Shown: positions 34,607-44,256, numbered from the stretch's first letter. The stretch: DNA of 64,000 bases from Vibrio hannami (GCF_029589055.1 NZ_JARQZP010000007.1:1550001-1614000); one strand, 5' to 3'. Numbers and translations: made by a program. Notes: generated from the letters alone by a model not told the origin.

Positions 34607-37261
34607 ATGGATATGGCGTCCGATTCGTTAAACAAACATATGGAATCATCTGCTTCTGATGCAGAGCAATACACCGGATTAACCCAGGTAGAAGCGGAAA
34701 AAAGGTTAAAAGAATACGGTCCTAACCGGCTGCCGGAACCACCTATGGCTGGCCCCATACAGATTCTATTACGCCAGTTCCTGAGCCCTTTTATCTATAT
34801 CCTGCTTATCGCTGCAGTGGTTTCATTTTTCCTGCGTGAATATTCAGGCGCAATCTTTATTCTGGCGGTTCTTTTCTTAAATGCCGTGATTGGCACCATT
34901 CAGGAATACTCGGCTCAACGCTCAGCCGCCGCACTAAGAAATATGGTAAAAGGTGAAACCCATGTTGTGCGCGACGGACTTGGAATGACCATAGATGTAG
35001 AAGAAGTGGTTCCCGGTGATCTGGTTTTGCTCTCGTCTGGCGATAAAGTCCCTGCCGATGTCCGGCTGCTCAGCAGCCACAATCTTGCTCTCGATGAATC
35101 CCTGCTTACAGGCGAGTCTCTGGCAGTCAGCAAAAATGCACTTGCAGAGGTTGCAGAAGATGCACCGCTTCCTGAACGATTGAATCAATGTTTCGCCAGC
35201 AGTATCGTAACGCACGGCCGTGCTCAGGCAATGGTAACCGCTACAGCCACCGACACAGAGATCGGGAAGATTGCCAGCCACGTCACTCGTGAACGAACCT
35301 CCGAACCGCCACTGATGATTCGCATCAAAAACTTCACCTATCAGGTGGCTGGCGGAATATTTGTCGCTATTCTGGCTTTGACTGTCATGATGTTGCTGAA
35401 AGGTGGTTACAACGCCGAGGCCATTGTACTGATGACCATTGGCCTGGCCGTGTCGGTTATTCCTGAAGGATTGCCGGTGGCGCTGACCGTTGCACTGGCT
35501 AATGGTATGAGACGTATGGCAAAAAACAACGTCATTATCCGTAAGCTGGTTGCTGTAGAAGCTCTCGGCTCCTGCACATTCATCTGCTCCGATAAAACCG
35601 GTACGCTAACGGTGAATGAGCTTACTATCCGCAAGGCAGTATTGCCAGATGGAAAAAACTTTAGTATTTCCGGTGAAGGGGTTGCACCGGGAGGTGAAAT
35701 TCGTGGTCATAATGAGATGACTCAGCTACAAGAGCTATGTATAGCCGGTGTTCTGGCTAACGAAAGCCATCTTGATTATGCCGGAGGCGAATGGGTATCC
35801 GATGGTGATATCGTCGATATTGCTTTTCTGGTTCTTGCTAAGAAAGTCGGGCTCTCTATTTCCGAACTGCGCAAACAGCAGTTCCAGCTAGAATTGATCC
35901 CCTATGAGCCGGAAAAAGCCTATTGCGGAAGCGTAAATTCAGACGGTGATACTCATTGGCTCTACGCAAAAGGAAGCCCAGAAAAAATGCTGTCCATGTG
36001 TCATCAGATGGCAACACCCGACGGCCCGGTAGAGATTGACAAAGCCCTTATCGAAAACCAGTTTGAGCAACTGGCAAGTCAGGGCTATCGGCTGATCGCT
36101 CTGGCAAAAAGGGAAGTCGTCGTAGAAGGTCACCACCAGCTTGAAGAGATGTGTTTTCTGGGTATGGTTGCGATGATCGATCCGGTACGTAGCGAAGCGC
36201 ATTCAGCGATCTCTTCATGTCGCACCGCCGGTATCGAAGTCGCCATGATTACCGGAGACCATCCATCAACCGCTAAATCTATCGCTATAGAACTGGAACT
36301 GTGTGACGAAGATGCCAAAGTAGTCACCGGACCGATGCTGCATAAGGCATATAAAACCGGAGCTTCGCAAGCCGACGCCTTGATACGCAACGCCAGGGTG
36401 TTTGCCCGTATTGAACCTCAGCAAAAAGAACAGATTGTGGATAGCTTTATGCGCCAGAATCACTTTGTTGCGGTTACCGGAGATGGGATCAACGACGCAC
36501 CAGCAATGCGCCGGGCCAATACTGGTATTGCGATGGGAAAACGAGGAACCGATGTTGCCAAAGAGACCGCTGACCTGATTATCACCGACGATAACTTTGC
36601 TTCAATTGTTGCAGGCATCGAGCAAGGTCGCGTGGTCTACAACAATATCCGCAAGGTGATAGCTCTGCTCATCGCAACTGGCTTTTCCGCTATCTTGCTT
36701 TTCTTCCTGACGGTGCTCGCTGGCTTGCCAATGCCGATGATAGCGGTACAACTTTTATGGCTAAACCTTATTGCCAACGGACTGCAAGACGTAGCACTAG
36801 CCTTTGAACCTAAAGAGGGCGATGAACTCACCTGTAAGCCACGCGATCCCGCCGAACCTGTATTCGACAGAAAGCTGGTTGAGCATGTACTGCTATCCGG
36901 AATGGTGATGGGAGGTCTGGCGTTTGTGAACTACTATTTAGCGCTAGAGTCTGGCGAATCGGTAGAAAGTGCCAGAAACCTGACCTTGTTATTGATGGTG
37001 CTTTTTGGCAACATCCGCGCATTAAATGCCCGCTCTGAAACCCGTTCACTGTTTTCACAACCAATCAATGCTAATCCATTCCTGATGCTCGCCGTACCCG
37101 GTGCGCTGCTGATTCACATAGCATCCCTGCACGTGCCCGGATTAAGCACTGTATTAGAAATTCAGCCAGTGTCATGGGCACAGGCGATGGAACTACTGCT
37201 TATTGCGTCAAGCTTATTGGTGGTAGAAGAGGTTTATAAGTGGTGGCGTAGGCGACACTGA
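34607..37261 (+). CDS. P-type cation-transporting ATPase (P2-type, Ca2+/Na+-like)
   Basis: About 884 residues from ATG 34607, preceded by GGAAAGGAAG; the GTG at 34592 is less likely. It has the N-terminal cation-ATPase domain (GLTQVEAEKRLKEYGPN), actuator motif LTGESLAVSK, phosphorylation site CSDKTGTLT (Asp about 329), ATP-binding KGSPEKML, hinge TGDGINDAPA and about ten membrane helices with PEGLPVALTV in helix four. These are the features of SERCA/PMR1-like pumps in bacteria. The ion cannot be set by sequence reading alone. It is divergent from the hydrogenase operon, with no obvious functional tie. Confidence 0.9.
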   Translation: MDMASDSLNKHMESSASDAEQYTGLTQVEAEKRLKEYGPNRLPEPPMAGPIQILLRQFLSPFIYILLIAAVVSFFLREYSGAIFILAVLFLNAVIGTIQEYSAQRSAAALRNMVKGETHVVRDGLGMTIDVEEVVPGDLVLLSSGDKVPADVRLLSSHNLALDESLLTGESLAVSKNALAEVAEDAPLPERLNQCFASSIVTHGRAQAMVTATATDTEIGKIASHVTRERTSEPPLMIRIKNFTYQVAGGIFVAILALTVMMLLKGGYNAEAIVLMTIGLAVSVIPEGLPVALTVALANGMRRMAKNNVIIRKLVAVEALGSCTFICSDKTGTLTVNELTIRKAVLPDGKNFSISGEGVAPGGEIRGHNEMTQLQELCIAGVLANESHLDYAGGEWVSDGDIVDIAFLVLAKKVGLSISELRKQQFQLELIPYEPEKAYCGSVNSDGDTHWLYAKGSPEKMLSMCHQMATPDGPVEIDKALIENQFEQLASQGYRLIALAKREVVVEGHHQLEEMCFLGMVAMIDPVRSEAHSAISSCRTAGIEVAMITGDHPSTAKSIAIELELCDEDAKVVTGPMLHKAYKTGASQADALIRNARVFARIEPQQKEQIVDSFMRQNHFVAVTGDGINDAPAMRRANTGIAMGKRGTDVAKETADLIITDDNFASIVAGIEQGRVVYNNIRKVIALLIATGFSAILLFFLTVLAGLPMPMIAVQLLWLNLIANGLQDVALAFEPKEGDELTCKPRDPAEPVFDRKLVEHVLLSGMVMGGLAFVNYYLALESGESVESARNLTLLLMVLFGNIRALNARSETRSLFSQPINANPFLMLAVPGALLIHIASLHVPGLSTVLEIQPVSWAQAMELLLIASSLLVVEEVYKWWRRRH

Positions 37262-37367
37262 GAAACATATTAGGGACGATAAACGCTATGCTTCATCGCC
37301 CCCAAAGCTTAGTATCAGATTCGCGGCTAAATAGCGTAGAATCCATACAAGTTCTGCCCGATTGCGC

Positions 37368-37760
37368 CTAGTTTTTGCTGTATCTGTCGCGGCCTATTCC
37401 CATCACATCTAACTCCCACTTAGACGGTAGGTTGTATTTCGCACACTCATTACAGCTCAACCGCATCTTAAGCTCATCTTGAACGAAATACAGTTTGGTA
37501 TCCTCACCTAGGGGATCCCAATAAAGCACTTCTAAATTATCTTTATTTTGAGTAAATGGCTTGGTGATACTGCCCTCCGGCGTGCTTATCGTTACTTCAC
37601 TATTTTTAAAGGAGAGAAAGTACGTGAACTTCTGATTACTATAGTCACCCTCAAAAGGGACAAGTTCCTCACCGCAACCCATTATTCCCATTACTATGAC
37701 AGCACAAAATAAAGGTGTAATTTTTCTAAAAACGTAACTTCTGGACAGTGAGTGTTTCAA
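37368..37760 (-). CDS. Small lipoprotein, unknown function
   Basis: 130 residues with a lipoprotein signal ending in IMGCG, so Cys about 29 would be lipidated. The rest is a compact beta-rich domain with a Cys pair (RLSCNECAKY). No family recognised. A perfect palindrome lies just upstream of the start. Confidence 0.7.
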   Translation of the reverse strand: MKHSLSRSYVFRKITPLFCAVIVMGIMGCGEELVPFEGDYSNQKFTYFLSFKNSEVTISTPEGSITKPFTQNKDNLEVLYWDPLGEDTKLYFVQDELKMRLSCNECAKYNLPSKWELDVMGIGRDRYSKN

Positions 37761-37785
37761 GTTAATACCTACAGTATTCGATATT

Positions 37786-37807
37786 TATATACACGAGAGT
37801 GTATATA
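37786..37807. repeat. Perfect inverted repeat upstream of the lipoprotein gene
   Basis: TATATACAC-GAGA-GTGTATATA: nine-bp arms and a four-base centre, 26 bp before the lipoprotein start. It could be an operator; there is no T tract for a terminator. Confidence 0.45.
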
Positions 37808-38206
37808 CTATTACTTTCAAATCAATAGTGATATTGCTTCCAAAAATCAACCACTTGAACAATTAGCAAATTGATTGATTCAAATCAAGCTAGGCAAGTA
37901 CCAATCACCGGAACTAACTCGTAGCTTCTTCCCCACACGAGAGAGCATATAATCAGAACTAGTTGTAGAGCGCACACGGTGCAAAAGTGCACACACGCCC
38001 CAAAATAGTGCATCGGCTAAATATCACACAATGCAGATTTAGCAGAATATTCTACTGAAAACATAGAATTTAAATATAGGTGAAATTAATTACCTTTCAA
38101 GCATAAAACCAAAGAATATACATTCAAACGCTCGTAATGGCGTCATATTTGCAATGTTTTAAACATCAAAACTGAAATAACAAACTATCAATCAAGGCGT
38201 AACAAT
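37808..38206. other. Intergenic region upstream of the alanine symporter
   Basis: About 400 bp, AT-rich, with no ORF supported by a ribosome site and no recognised RNA. Presumably the regulatory region of the symporter gene. Confidence 0.4.
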
Positions 38207-39712
38207 ATGGCAGCAATTATTGATTTTTTAAATAGTATAATCTGGAGCCCCGCTCTGATTTACTTGTGCTTAGGTGCCGGACTTTACTTTTCTATTCGAA
38301 CCCGTTTTATGCAAGTCCGTGGCTTTAAAGAAATGCTAAACCTGATGTTCAAAGGTGAGAAGTCACCTTCGGGTATCTCCTCATTCCAGGCACTTGCAAT
38401 GTCGCTTTCTGGCCGAGTGGGTACAGGTAACATCGCTGGTGTTGCAACAGCCATTGCTTTTGGCGGTCCGGGTGCCGTTTTCTGGATGTGGATGGTCGCA
38501 TTCCTGGGTGCATCAACAGCGTATATCGAGTCTACTCTCGGCCAGATCTATAAAGAAAAAGATGAGAGCGGACAATATCGTGGTGGTCCCGCTTACTACA
38601 TAGAAAAAGCGATGGGACAAAAGTGGTATGCCTGGATCTTTGCTTTAGCGACAGCCGTTGCTACAGGCCTGTTTCTTCCTGGTGTACAGGCAAACAGTAT
38701 CGCTTCTGGGATGGAAAACGCCTGGGGAGTTGCTCCTGAAATCACAGCAGCAATCATTGTCGTTGGGCTTGGCTTTATCATCTTTGGTGGCGTAAGACGA
38801 ATCGCTGCATTTGCTGAAATCGTTGTTCCTTTTATGGCGCTGGCATACATTCTGATTGCCGTCTTTATCGTTGCTATGAACGCTTCGATGATTCCAGATA
38901 TGATCGCCCTAATCATCAAGAGCGCTTTCGGTTTCGATGCTGGCTTTGGCGCGATGATCGGTATGGCAATCCAGTGGGGCGTTAAGCGTGGTGTATACTC
39001 AAACGAAGCTGGTCAAGGTACAGGTCCACACCCTGCGGCCGCCGCTGAGGTATCGCATCCGGCTAAGCAGGGTTATGTGCAGGCTTTCTCTGTTTATATC
39101 GACACCCTATTTGTTTGTACTGCAACCGCATTTATGTTGTTAGCGACTAACAGCTACAACGTGCATGGCACCGATGGAACAATGTTAGTAGAAGGATTAG
39201 CTGGAATAAGCGCTGGCCCTGGTTTTACTCAGGCAGCCGTTGAATCTGCCCTGCCTGGTTTTGGAGCGAGCTTTGTTGCACTGGCACTGTTGTTCTTCTC
39301 ATTCACAACGATGCTGGCTTACTACTATATGGCAGATTCCAATATCGCCTATATCAACCGCACAACTCACCGTCCGTGGTTAACCATGGTCATGAAAGTG
39401 CTGTTCCTTGTGTCAGTGGCATACGGTACAGTCCATAGCGCAGGTGTTGCATGGGGCTTAGGGGATGTTGGTGTAGGCCTTATGGCTTGGCTAAACATTG
39501 TTGCAATACTTATCCTGCAAAAACCTGCTCTGGCTTGCCTTAAGGATTATGAAGCCCAGAAAAAAGCGGGACTAAACCCAATATTTGATCCAGAGAAGCT
39601 TGGTATAAAGAACGCTGATCTTTGGAAAGAAATTAAAAAGCGCAATGAAGAAGCAGCCAAAGGTGGTACGAAAGCCGAAGGTAAATCTGATCTCGCTTCT
39701 GAAGTAAGCTAA
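38207..39712 (+). CDS. Sodium:alanine/glycine symporter (AGCS family)
   Basis: 501 residues, about 11 membrane helices. The AGCS hallmarks are present: SIRTRFMQVRGFKEML, the GRVGTGNIAGVATAIAFGGPGAVFWMW substrate/Na+ region and GVKRGVYSNEAGQGTGPHPAAAA. It imports alanine or glycine with Na+. The cytoplasmic C-terminal tail is lysine- and glutamate-rich. Single gene with a strong terminator. Confidence 0.93.
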   Translation: MAAIIDFLNSIIWSPALIYLCLGAGLYFSIRTRFMQVRGFKEMLNLMFKGEKSPSGISSFQALAMSLSGRVGTGNIAGVATAIAFGGPGAVFWMWMVAFLGASTAYIESTLGQIYKEKDESGQYRGGPAYYIEKAMGQKWYAWIFALATAVATGLFLPGVQANSIASGMENAWGVAPEITAAIIVVGLGFIIFGGVRRIAAFAEIVVPFMALAYILIAVFIVAMNASMIPDMIALIIKSAFGFDAGFGAMIGMAIQWGVKRGVYSNEAGQGTGPHPAAAAEVSHPAKQGYVQAFSVYIDTLFVCTATAFMLLATNSYNVHGTDGTMLVEGLAGISAGPGFTQAAVESALPGFGASFVALALLFFSFTTMLAYYYMADSNIAYINRTTHRPWLTMVMKVLFLVSVAYGTVHSAGVAWGLGDVGVGLMAWLNIVAILILQKPALACLKDYEAQKKAGLNPIFDPEKLGIKNADLWKEIKKRNEEAAKGGTKAEGKSDLASEVS

Positions 39713-39748
39713 CAACCGACGGTAATACGCTCACAGTGTATTAAATAC

Positions 39749-39782
39749 ATGGCCACTACTAATAATTAAAAGTAGTGGCCAT
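39749..39782 (+). terminator. Rho-independent terminator of the AGCS gene
   Basis: Twelve-bp perfect stem ATGGCCACTACT / AGTAGTGGCCAT, 10-nt loop, then a run of T. Confidence 0.92.
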
Positions 39783-39831
39783 TTTTTTCGATTTGATGTC
39801 AGTTTTTGACTAGGAAAATAGCAAATTGCTT

Positions 39832-39849
39832 TGTGCGAGATCTCTCACA
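39832..39849 (+). promoter_or_regulatory. VarA/UvrY (GacA)-type binding palindrome
   Basis: TGTGCGAGATCTCTCACA is an 18-bp near-perfect palindrome that closely matches the GacA/UvrY box upstream of csrB in E. coli. It lies about 160 bp before the predicted start of the CsrB-type RNA, a distance usual for this regulator. Confidence 0.7.
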
Positions 39850-40009
39850 AAAGTGTAAGTTAATCTAGTTTCTTTGCATAAGAATTCATTACAGAAACGC
39901 AATAATATGAATAAATATCAATAACTTAAGATACTCTCTTAATATTTACACCAGAGTAATCCTTCTCACCTACCTTGCCGAAATCGCCTGTGTGAGTAAT
40001 ATTTATAGT

Positions 40010-40370
40010 GTCAGCAGGACGCAGACACAGGAAAAGGAAAACACCACGGAAAGGTTATCTTCAGGAAGAAGAATCGGTTATTCAGGATGAATGATCGGCA
40101 AGGAAAGCAAACTGGACACCTCAGGAAGAGGCAGGGACTGAACATCAGGATGATGTAAAGGACACCACTCAGGAAGTAAGTGATGTGAGCTAACGAGGAT
40201 TGTTAGCTGATCAGGATAAGATCAAGGACACCGCTAGGAAGGCGACGAAAGGATTAAGCTGAAGGAAATCAGCGCACTATCATGGATTAGATGCATGGAG
40301 CACTTTTAGTAGCCGGATTGCTGCGAGTAAGACTATAGCCCCGATACGCGAGTATCGGGGCTTTTCTTTT
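40010..40370 (+). ncRNA. csrB: CsrB-type sRNA (CsrA-sequestering)
   Basis: A 360-nt non-coding stretch carries about twenty GGA motifs, many as CAGGAAG, CAGGATG or AAGGACACC, the CsrA-binding loops of CsrB/CsrC RNAs. It starts near GTCAGCAGGACGCAGAC, similar to the 5' end of E. coli CsrB, after a promoter-like pair (TTGCCG at 39975, TAATAT at 39997), and ends in a strong terminator (10-bp stem GCCCCGATAC / GTATCGGGGC at 40338-40361, then TTTTCTTTT). The RNA binds many CsrA dimers and relieves CsrA repression. Vibrios normally have several such genes; which copy this is cannot be told. Confidence 0.93.
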
Positions 40371-40464
40371 ATTAACCACTCTTTTGCTAACCACCCCAAA
40401 GTTCGCTCCTACTTAAATCGTTATACTTTTTACTGAACGTACAATCATAACGGTTAAGGCGGAA

Positions 40465-41367
40465 TTGAAATTGAACTATCTAGTTTTAGATTTTGGCGGC
40501 AGCTCAGTGAAGTGTGCCGTTATGACTGAAAACGCGGATATCCTTGAGCAATTTAGCGTTGAGAGCCAGGCGAGTTCATATACAGAGTGGATTGAACGGT
40601 TCTCTCCGGTATTTGATGCATACAACACAAAATACAATGTTTCAGGAATCGCCATCAGTACATGTGGCGCAGTCGACGTTGATTCAGGGATCATACATGG
40701 CTCAAGCTCACTCCCCTATATCCATGATATTGATGTTAGATCTCTTTTTCAGAACAGATTTAACCTGCCTATAGAGCTTGAAAATGATGCATGTTGTGCC
40801 GCGTTGGCCGAATCCTGGCTCGGAGCAGGCCGAGAATCTAAACATTTTTGTACTCTTGTCATCGGCTCTGGAATTGGTGGAGCTATCGTAACAAACAAGC
40901 AAGTTGAAAAAGGCCATAACCTTCATGGTGGAGAATTTGGTTTTATGCTTGCCGAATATCAGGATGGTAAACCGATTATATTCGGAGAAGTCGCCTCTAC
41001 CAGAGCTTTGGTTCAGAAGGTTTCACATGCCCTATCTATACCCTCAGACCAGCTAAATGGTATTGCTGTTTTTGATATGTATTCTGACGACCACACTACT
41101 GTATCTCCCATCGTGGAAGAGTGGTTCCGGTACCTGGCTGATTGTATCTACAATATTCAATACTCCGTCGACCCCGAGCTTATCCTGATTGGCGGCGCAG
41201 TAAGCAAACAACCATGTTTTATATCAAAGTTAAACGAAAAGTTAGATGCATTGATGTTAGCTCTTCCTATTTCGAGAGTACGACCAGTGATAAACATTGC
41301 TAAATATGGCAACGATGCAAACCTAATTGGCGCACTGAAACACTTTTTAAACAGACAGGGAAAGTAA
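40465..41367 (+). CDS. ROK-family sugar kinase, probable beta-glucoside kinase
   Basis: 300 residues. The phosphate-binding motif LVLDFGGSSVKCAV at the N terminus, ELENDACCAALAE, and VIGSGIGGAIVTN identify a ROK kinase; HGGEFGF is present but the usual CxCGxxGC zinc motif is absent, as in BglK-type beta-glucoside kinases. TTG 40465 is the likely start, five bases after AAGG; no better ATG exists. The GH1 enzyme gene begins one base after its stop, so the kinase probably phosphorylates a beta-glucoside (for example cellobiose) that the GH1 enzyme then splits. Confidence 0.82.
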   Translation: MKLNYLVLDFGGSSVKCAVMTENADILEQFSVESQASSYTEWIERFSPVFDAYNTKYNVSGIAISTCGAVDVDSGIIHGSSSLPYIHDIDVRSLFQNRFNLPIELENDACCAALAESWLGAGRESKHFCTLVIGSGIGGAIVTNKQVEKGHNLHGGEFGFMLAEYQDGKPIIFGEVASTRALVQKVSHALSIPSDQLNGIAVFDMYSDDHTTVSPIVEEWFRYLADCIYNIQYSVDPELILIGGAVSKQPCFISKLNEKLDALMLALPISRVRPVINIAKYGNDANLIGALKHFLNRQGK

Positions 41368-41368
41368 A

Positions 41369-42766
41369 ATGACAACCTATACGTTTCCGGAGAACTTCCT
41401 ATGGGGCGCCGCCGCGTCAGGAACCCAGACTGAAGGCGCAACAAACAAAGCCAACGAGTCTATTTGGGACTTATGGCACCGCCTTTCACCAGATCGGTTT
41501 TATAACGGTATTGGTTCTCAGCTAGTAAACGATACTTACAGCCGATACAAAGAAGACGTGCAGTTAATGAAGCAGCTTGGCTTTAACTCTTTTCGCACCT
41601 CTTTTCAGTGGTCACGTCTTATAAAGGATTTTGAAACCGCTGAGGTTTGCCCGGATGCCGTTGAGTTTTACAACAACTATCTTGATGAGATGATCGCCAA
41701 TGGTATCGAGCCAATGATCAACCTTTATCACTTCGATATGCCAGCAGAACTTCAAGAGAAGTACGGTGGGTTCGAATCAAAGAAAGTCGTTGATCTATAT
41801 GTGAAGTACGCTGTCAAAGCATTTGAACTATTTGGTCACAAAGTTAAATACTGGATCACCTTTAATGAACCCATTGTTCCGGTTGAAGGTGGCTATCTGT
41901 ACGATTTCCACTACCCATGCAAAAAGGACGGTAAGCTCGCCGTTCAAGTTGGCTACAACATCATTCTGGCACACGCAAAGGCGGTACACGCATTCCATAA
42001 ACTGGCACTGAAAGACTCGAAAATCGGTATCGTTCTGAATCTGACTCCATCTTACACTCGTAGTGACAGCGAAGAAGACAATAAAGCGGCCTGGTACGCC
42101 GATTTGCTGTTTAACCGTAGCTTTCTGGATCCTATGGTGAAAAACCAAATCCCACAGGAACTTTGTGAAGTATTGAACGAACAGCGAATAATCCCTGAAA
42201 CAACTGCCGAAGAAATAGAAGTTATTACTTCAGCTAAAGTTCAGTTTCTCGGCGTGAACTACTATGTTCCTCGCAGGGTTAAAGCGCGCGAAGCCAAATA
42301 TGAGTTGGATTATTTCACTCCAGAAGTATATTTCGAGAACTATATAAACCCCGACGGGCGCTTTAACCCTTACCGGGATAACAACGAAATTCTGCCCAAA
42401 GCGATATACGACATCGCGATAAATGTAAAAGAGAATTACGGGAATATACCCTGGTTTTTAGCTGAAATCGGTATCGCGATGGATATCGTTTCTGAAGGTG
42501 AGCCAGATGGAAACGGGGTTATTGATGACAGTTTTCGTACTGACCTGATGAAAGAACACCTTGTACAACTACACAAAGCGATTGAAGAAGGTGCAAACTG
42601 TTTTGGAGTTCATCAGTGGACGTTTATCGACAATTGGTCGTGGATTAACTCATTTAAGCGCCGTTATGGCTTCTTCCGCCTAGATCTTGAAACCGGAAAC
42701 CGAATACCGAAAAAGCATGGTCTCTGGTTTAAAGATTTGGCAAAGACTGGGACATTCCACGAATAA
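41369..42766 (+). CDS. GH1 glycosidase, probable 6-phospho-beta-glucosidase
   Basis: 465 residues. The family start FPENFLWGAAASGTQTEGA, acid/base Glu in TFNEP and the nucleophile Glu in LAEIGIA (a variant of TENG) are seen. Near the C terminus SWINSFKRRYGFF has the Ser and Tyr spacing (0, +9) of phospho-sugar-binding GH1 enzymes, with Arg at the usual Lys position and Lys one residue earlier. Together with the ROK kinase upstream this supports cleavage of a phosphorylated beta-glucoside. No PTS genes are adjacent, so uptake would be by a non-PTS route. Confidence 0.85.
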   Translation: MTTYTFPENFLWGAAASGTQTEGATNKANESIWDLWHRLSPDRFYNGIGSQLVNDTYSRYKEDVQLMKQLGFNSFRTSFQWSRLIKDFETAEVCPDAVEFYNNYLDEMIANGIEPMINLYHFDMPAELQEKYGGFESKKVVDLYVKYAVKAFELFGHKVKYWITFNEPIVPVEGGYLYDFHYPCKKDGKLAVQVGYNIILAHAKAVHAFHKLALKDSKIGIVLNLTPSYTRSDSEEDNKAAWYADLLFNRSFLDPMVKNQIPQELCEVLNEQRIIPETTAEEIEVITSAKVQFLGVNYYVPRRVKAREAKYELDYFTPEVYFENYINPDGRFNPYRDNNEILPKAIYDIAINVKENYGNIPWFLAEIGIAMDIVSEGEPDGNGVIDDSFRTDLMKEHLVQLHKAIEEGANCFGVHQWTFIDNWSWINSFKRRYGFFRLDLETGNRIPKKHGLWFKDLAKTGTFHE

Positions 42767-42799
42767 ACTGAATTAGAATAAATAAACCACTGGCACGTT

Positions 42800-43111
42800 T
42801 TAGTTCAGCGTAGTTTTAACTATGTGTTTTCTTAGTTTTTTGCGCAGTTTATTCAGCGATTGTTCGAAATGCAGGCTATTTGTATTGGGGACAGTCGCTT
42901 TAAATGCTTTCCATTTTGAGTCCTGCCAGCGCTCAACGAGCCCTGTAGCCTCTTCCGCGTCCCAATGCAACATATAGCGAATTTGCCCATTAGAATACAT
43001 TGAGTAGGTAGATCCACACTTGTCGGTGACAGTGTCTTCTATCAACTCATAAAAGCAATATTCATCTAACACTTCGATCAGGCCAGACTTAAACTCTTGA
43101 TATGTAGTCAT
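42800..43111 (-). CDS. Hypothetical protein
   Basis: About 103 residues from ATG 43111 (MTTYQEFKSGLIEVL), chosen for the GAGGA ribosome site six bases upstream. The protein is soluble, with a mixed fold (STYSMYSNGQIRYMLHWDAEEATGLVERW) and a basic C terminus (LNKLRKKLRKHIVK). No family recognised. Convergent with the GH1 gene. Confidence 0.6.
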   Translation of the reverse strand: MTTYQEFKSGLIEVLDEYCFYELIEDTVTDKCGSTYSMYSNGQIRYMLHWDAEEATGLVERWQDSKWKAFKATVPNTNSLHFEQSLNKLRKKLRKHIVKTTLN

Positions 43112-43215
43112 AGCGATTCCTCGCATACAGCATAAGCTGCATAACCTACCGTAAAAGAGCGTGATTTACAAATATCTTAGTTGGAACTAGGTATTCATAA
43201 ACCACGAAAGCCTTG

Positions 43216-43866
43216 CTAGCCAAGCTCTTCACCAGCTTCATCTTCTTCAACAATATCGCTCTCTAAGCTCGCCTCCTTCAGCCACTGTTGCAATGAAGCA
43301 CTCGCTAAGACCTTTTGTTGATATGCTCGCGCACCCTCAGATAACTCAATCCCATAGGTTAAAAAACGCAATGCGACAGGTGCGTACATCGCATCGGCTA
43401 TTGACCACTCACCAAATAACCAACCATCTGGGTAGAGTTCTGCTTGCTCCGACCAAATAGTGTCGATACGCTTGATGTCTTTCAATGCGCCTTCACTCAG
43501 CTCTACCTTTCTGCGAGCTCTGATGTTCATTGGTAGCTCATTTCTTAAGTCAAAAAAGCCGGAGTGCATTTCCGCTGAAATCGCACGGGCTTTAGCCCTT
43601 TCAGCTACATCCGCTGGCCATGCATTACCTTGTAGGAGTTGTTCATTCACATATTCCAAAATCGCAAGCGAATCCCACACTGTGACGCCATTATCCGCAA
43701 GGGTTGGCACTTTAGCAGTTGGCGTTATGCCGTGTAGTGTTTGGTAAAATTCCTTGGTAAATAGCTTCAGTTTGGTTACTTCTACATCCAGGTTATATTG
43801 AGAGAAGATCAGCCACGCACGAAGTGACCAGCTTGAATAATTTTGGTTGCCAATAAACAGTTGCAT
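43216..43866 (-). CDS. Glutathione S-transferase
   Basis: About 216 residues from ATG 43866, preceded by GGAGG. The N-terminal thioredoxin-fold domain (LFIGNQNYSSWSLRAWLIF, with the Ser/Trp active-site segment, and AKVPTLADNGVTVWDSLAI for glutathione binding) is followed by the all-helical domain (GEWSIADAMYAPVALRF). Conjugates glutathione to electrophiles; the specific substrate is unknown. Confidence 0.88.
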   Translation of the reverse strand: MQLFIGNQNYSSWSLRAWLIFSQYNLDVEVTKLKLFTKEFYQTLHGITPTAKVPTLADNGVTVWDSLAILEYVNEQLLQGNAWPADVAERAKARAISAEMHSGFFDLRNELPMNIRARRKVELSEGALKDIKRIDTIWSEQAELYPDGWLFGEWSIADAMYAPVALRFLTYGIELSEGARAYQQKVLASASLQQWLKEASLESDIVEEDEAGEELG

Positions 43867-44040
43867 TGCAGCCTCCATGCTGTTTGTGTTGTAATTACCT
43901 ATGGTTGGAAAATACAATATCTGATTATTTTCCGCCAGACTAACGGATAGTTTTGATGGAATACTTCAACAAAAACGATGGATAGAACTTTGATATGGAA
44001 GATGCACCATAATCTGTTATTAATATCCCGCAATCAGCGG

Positions 44041-44256
44041 CTAGCAATAATCGTCACAACCAGCTAGATTTTCTCCATCCCAACACCTTTCAATATCAGC
44101 ATAACCATACCGTTCTTTAGGGTGGCCGTCCTTTAGAATTCCCGATAATTCAGACTCATGCATTAGTTTGTGCTCACCATTTTCGAGAGTAACAACAAAG
44201 TTGTCTGATGTATTATCCAGCAGCATTACAGCTCGTTTTGTTAGCTGAGTTGTCAA
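44041..44256 (-). CDS. Small hypothetical protein
   Basis: About 71 residues if it starts at TTG 44256, which has GGAGAAAA upstream; the frame opens further to 44331 but that part is hydrophobic and lacks a ribosome site. The product has beta-rich centre (FVVTLENGEHKLMHESELSG) and two Cys near the acidic C terminus. No family recognised. Confidence 0.45.
   Translation of the reverse strand: MTTQLTKRAVMLLDNTSDNFVVTLENGEHKLMHESELSGILKDGHPKERYGYADIERCWDGENLAGCDDYC

Noticed and set aside
40010..40370. Repeated GGA stretch taken as a simple-sequence or CRISPR-like repeat
   Set aside because: Spacing is irregular, there are no identical spacers, and the ends have a promoter and terminator typical of CsrB RNA.
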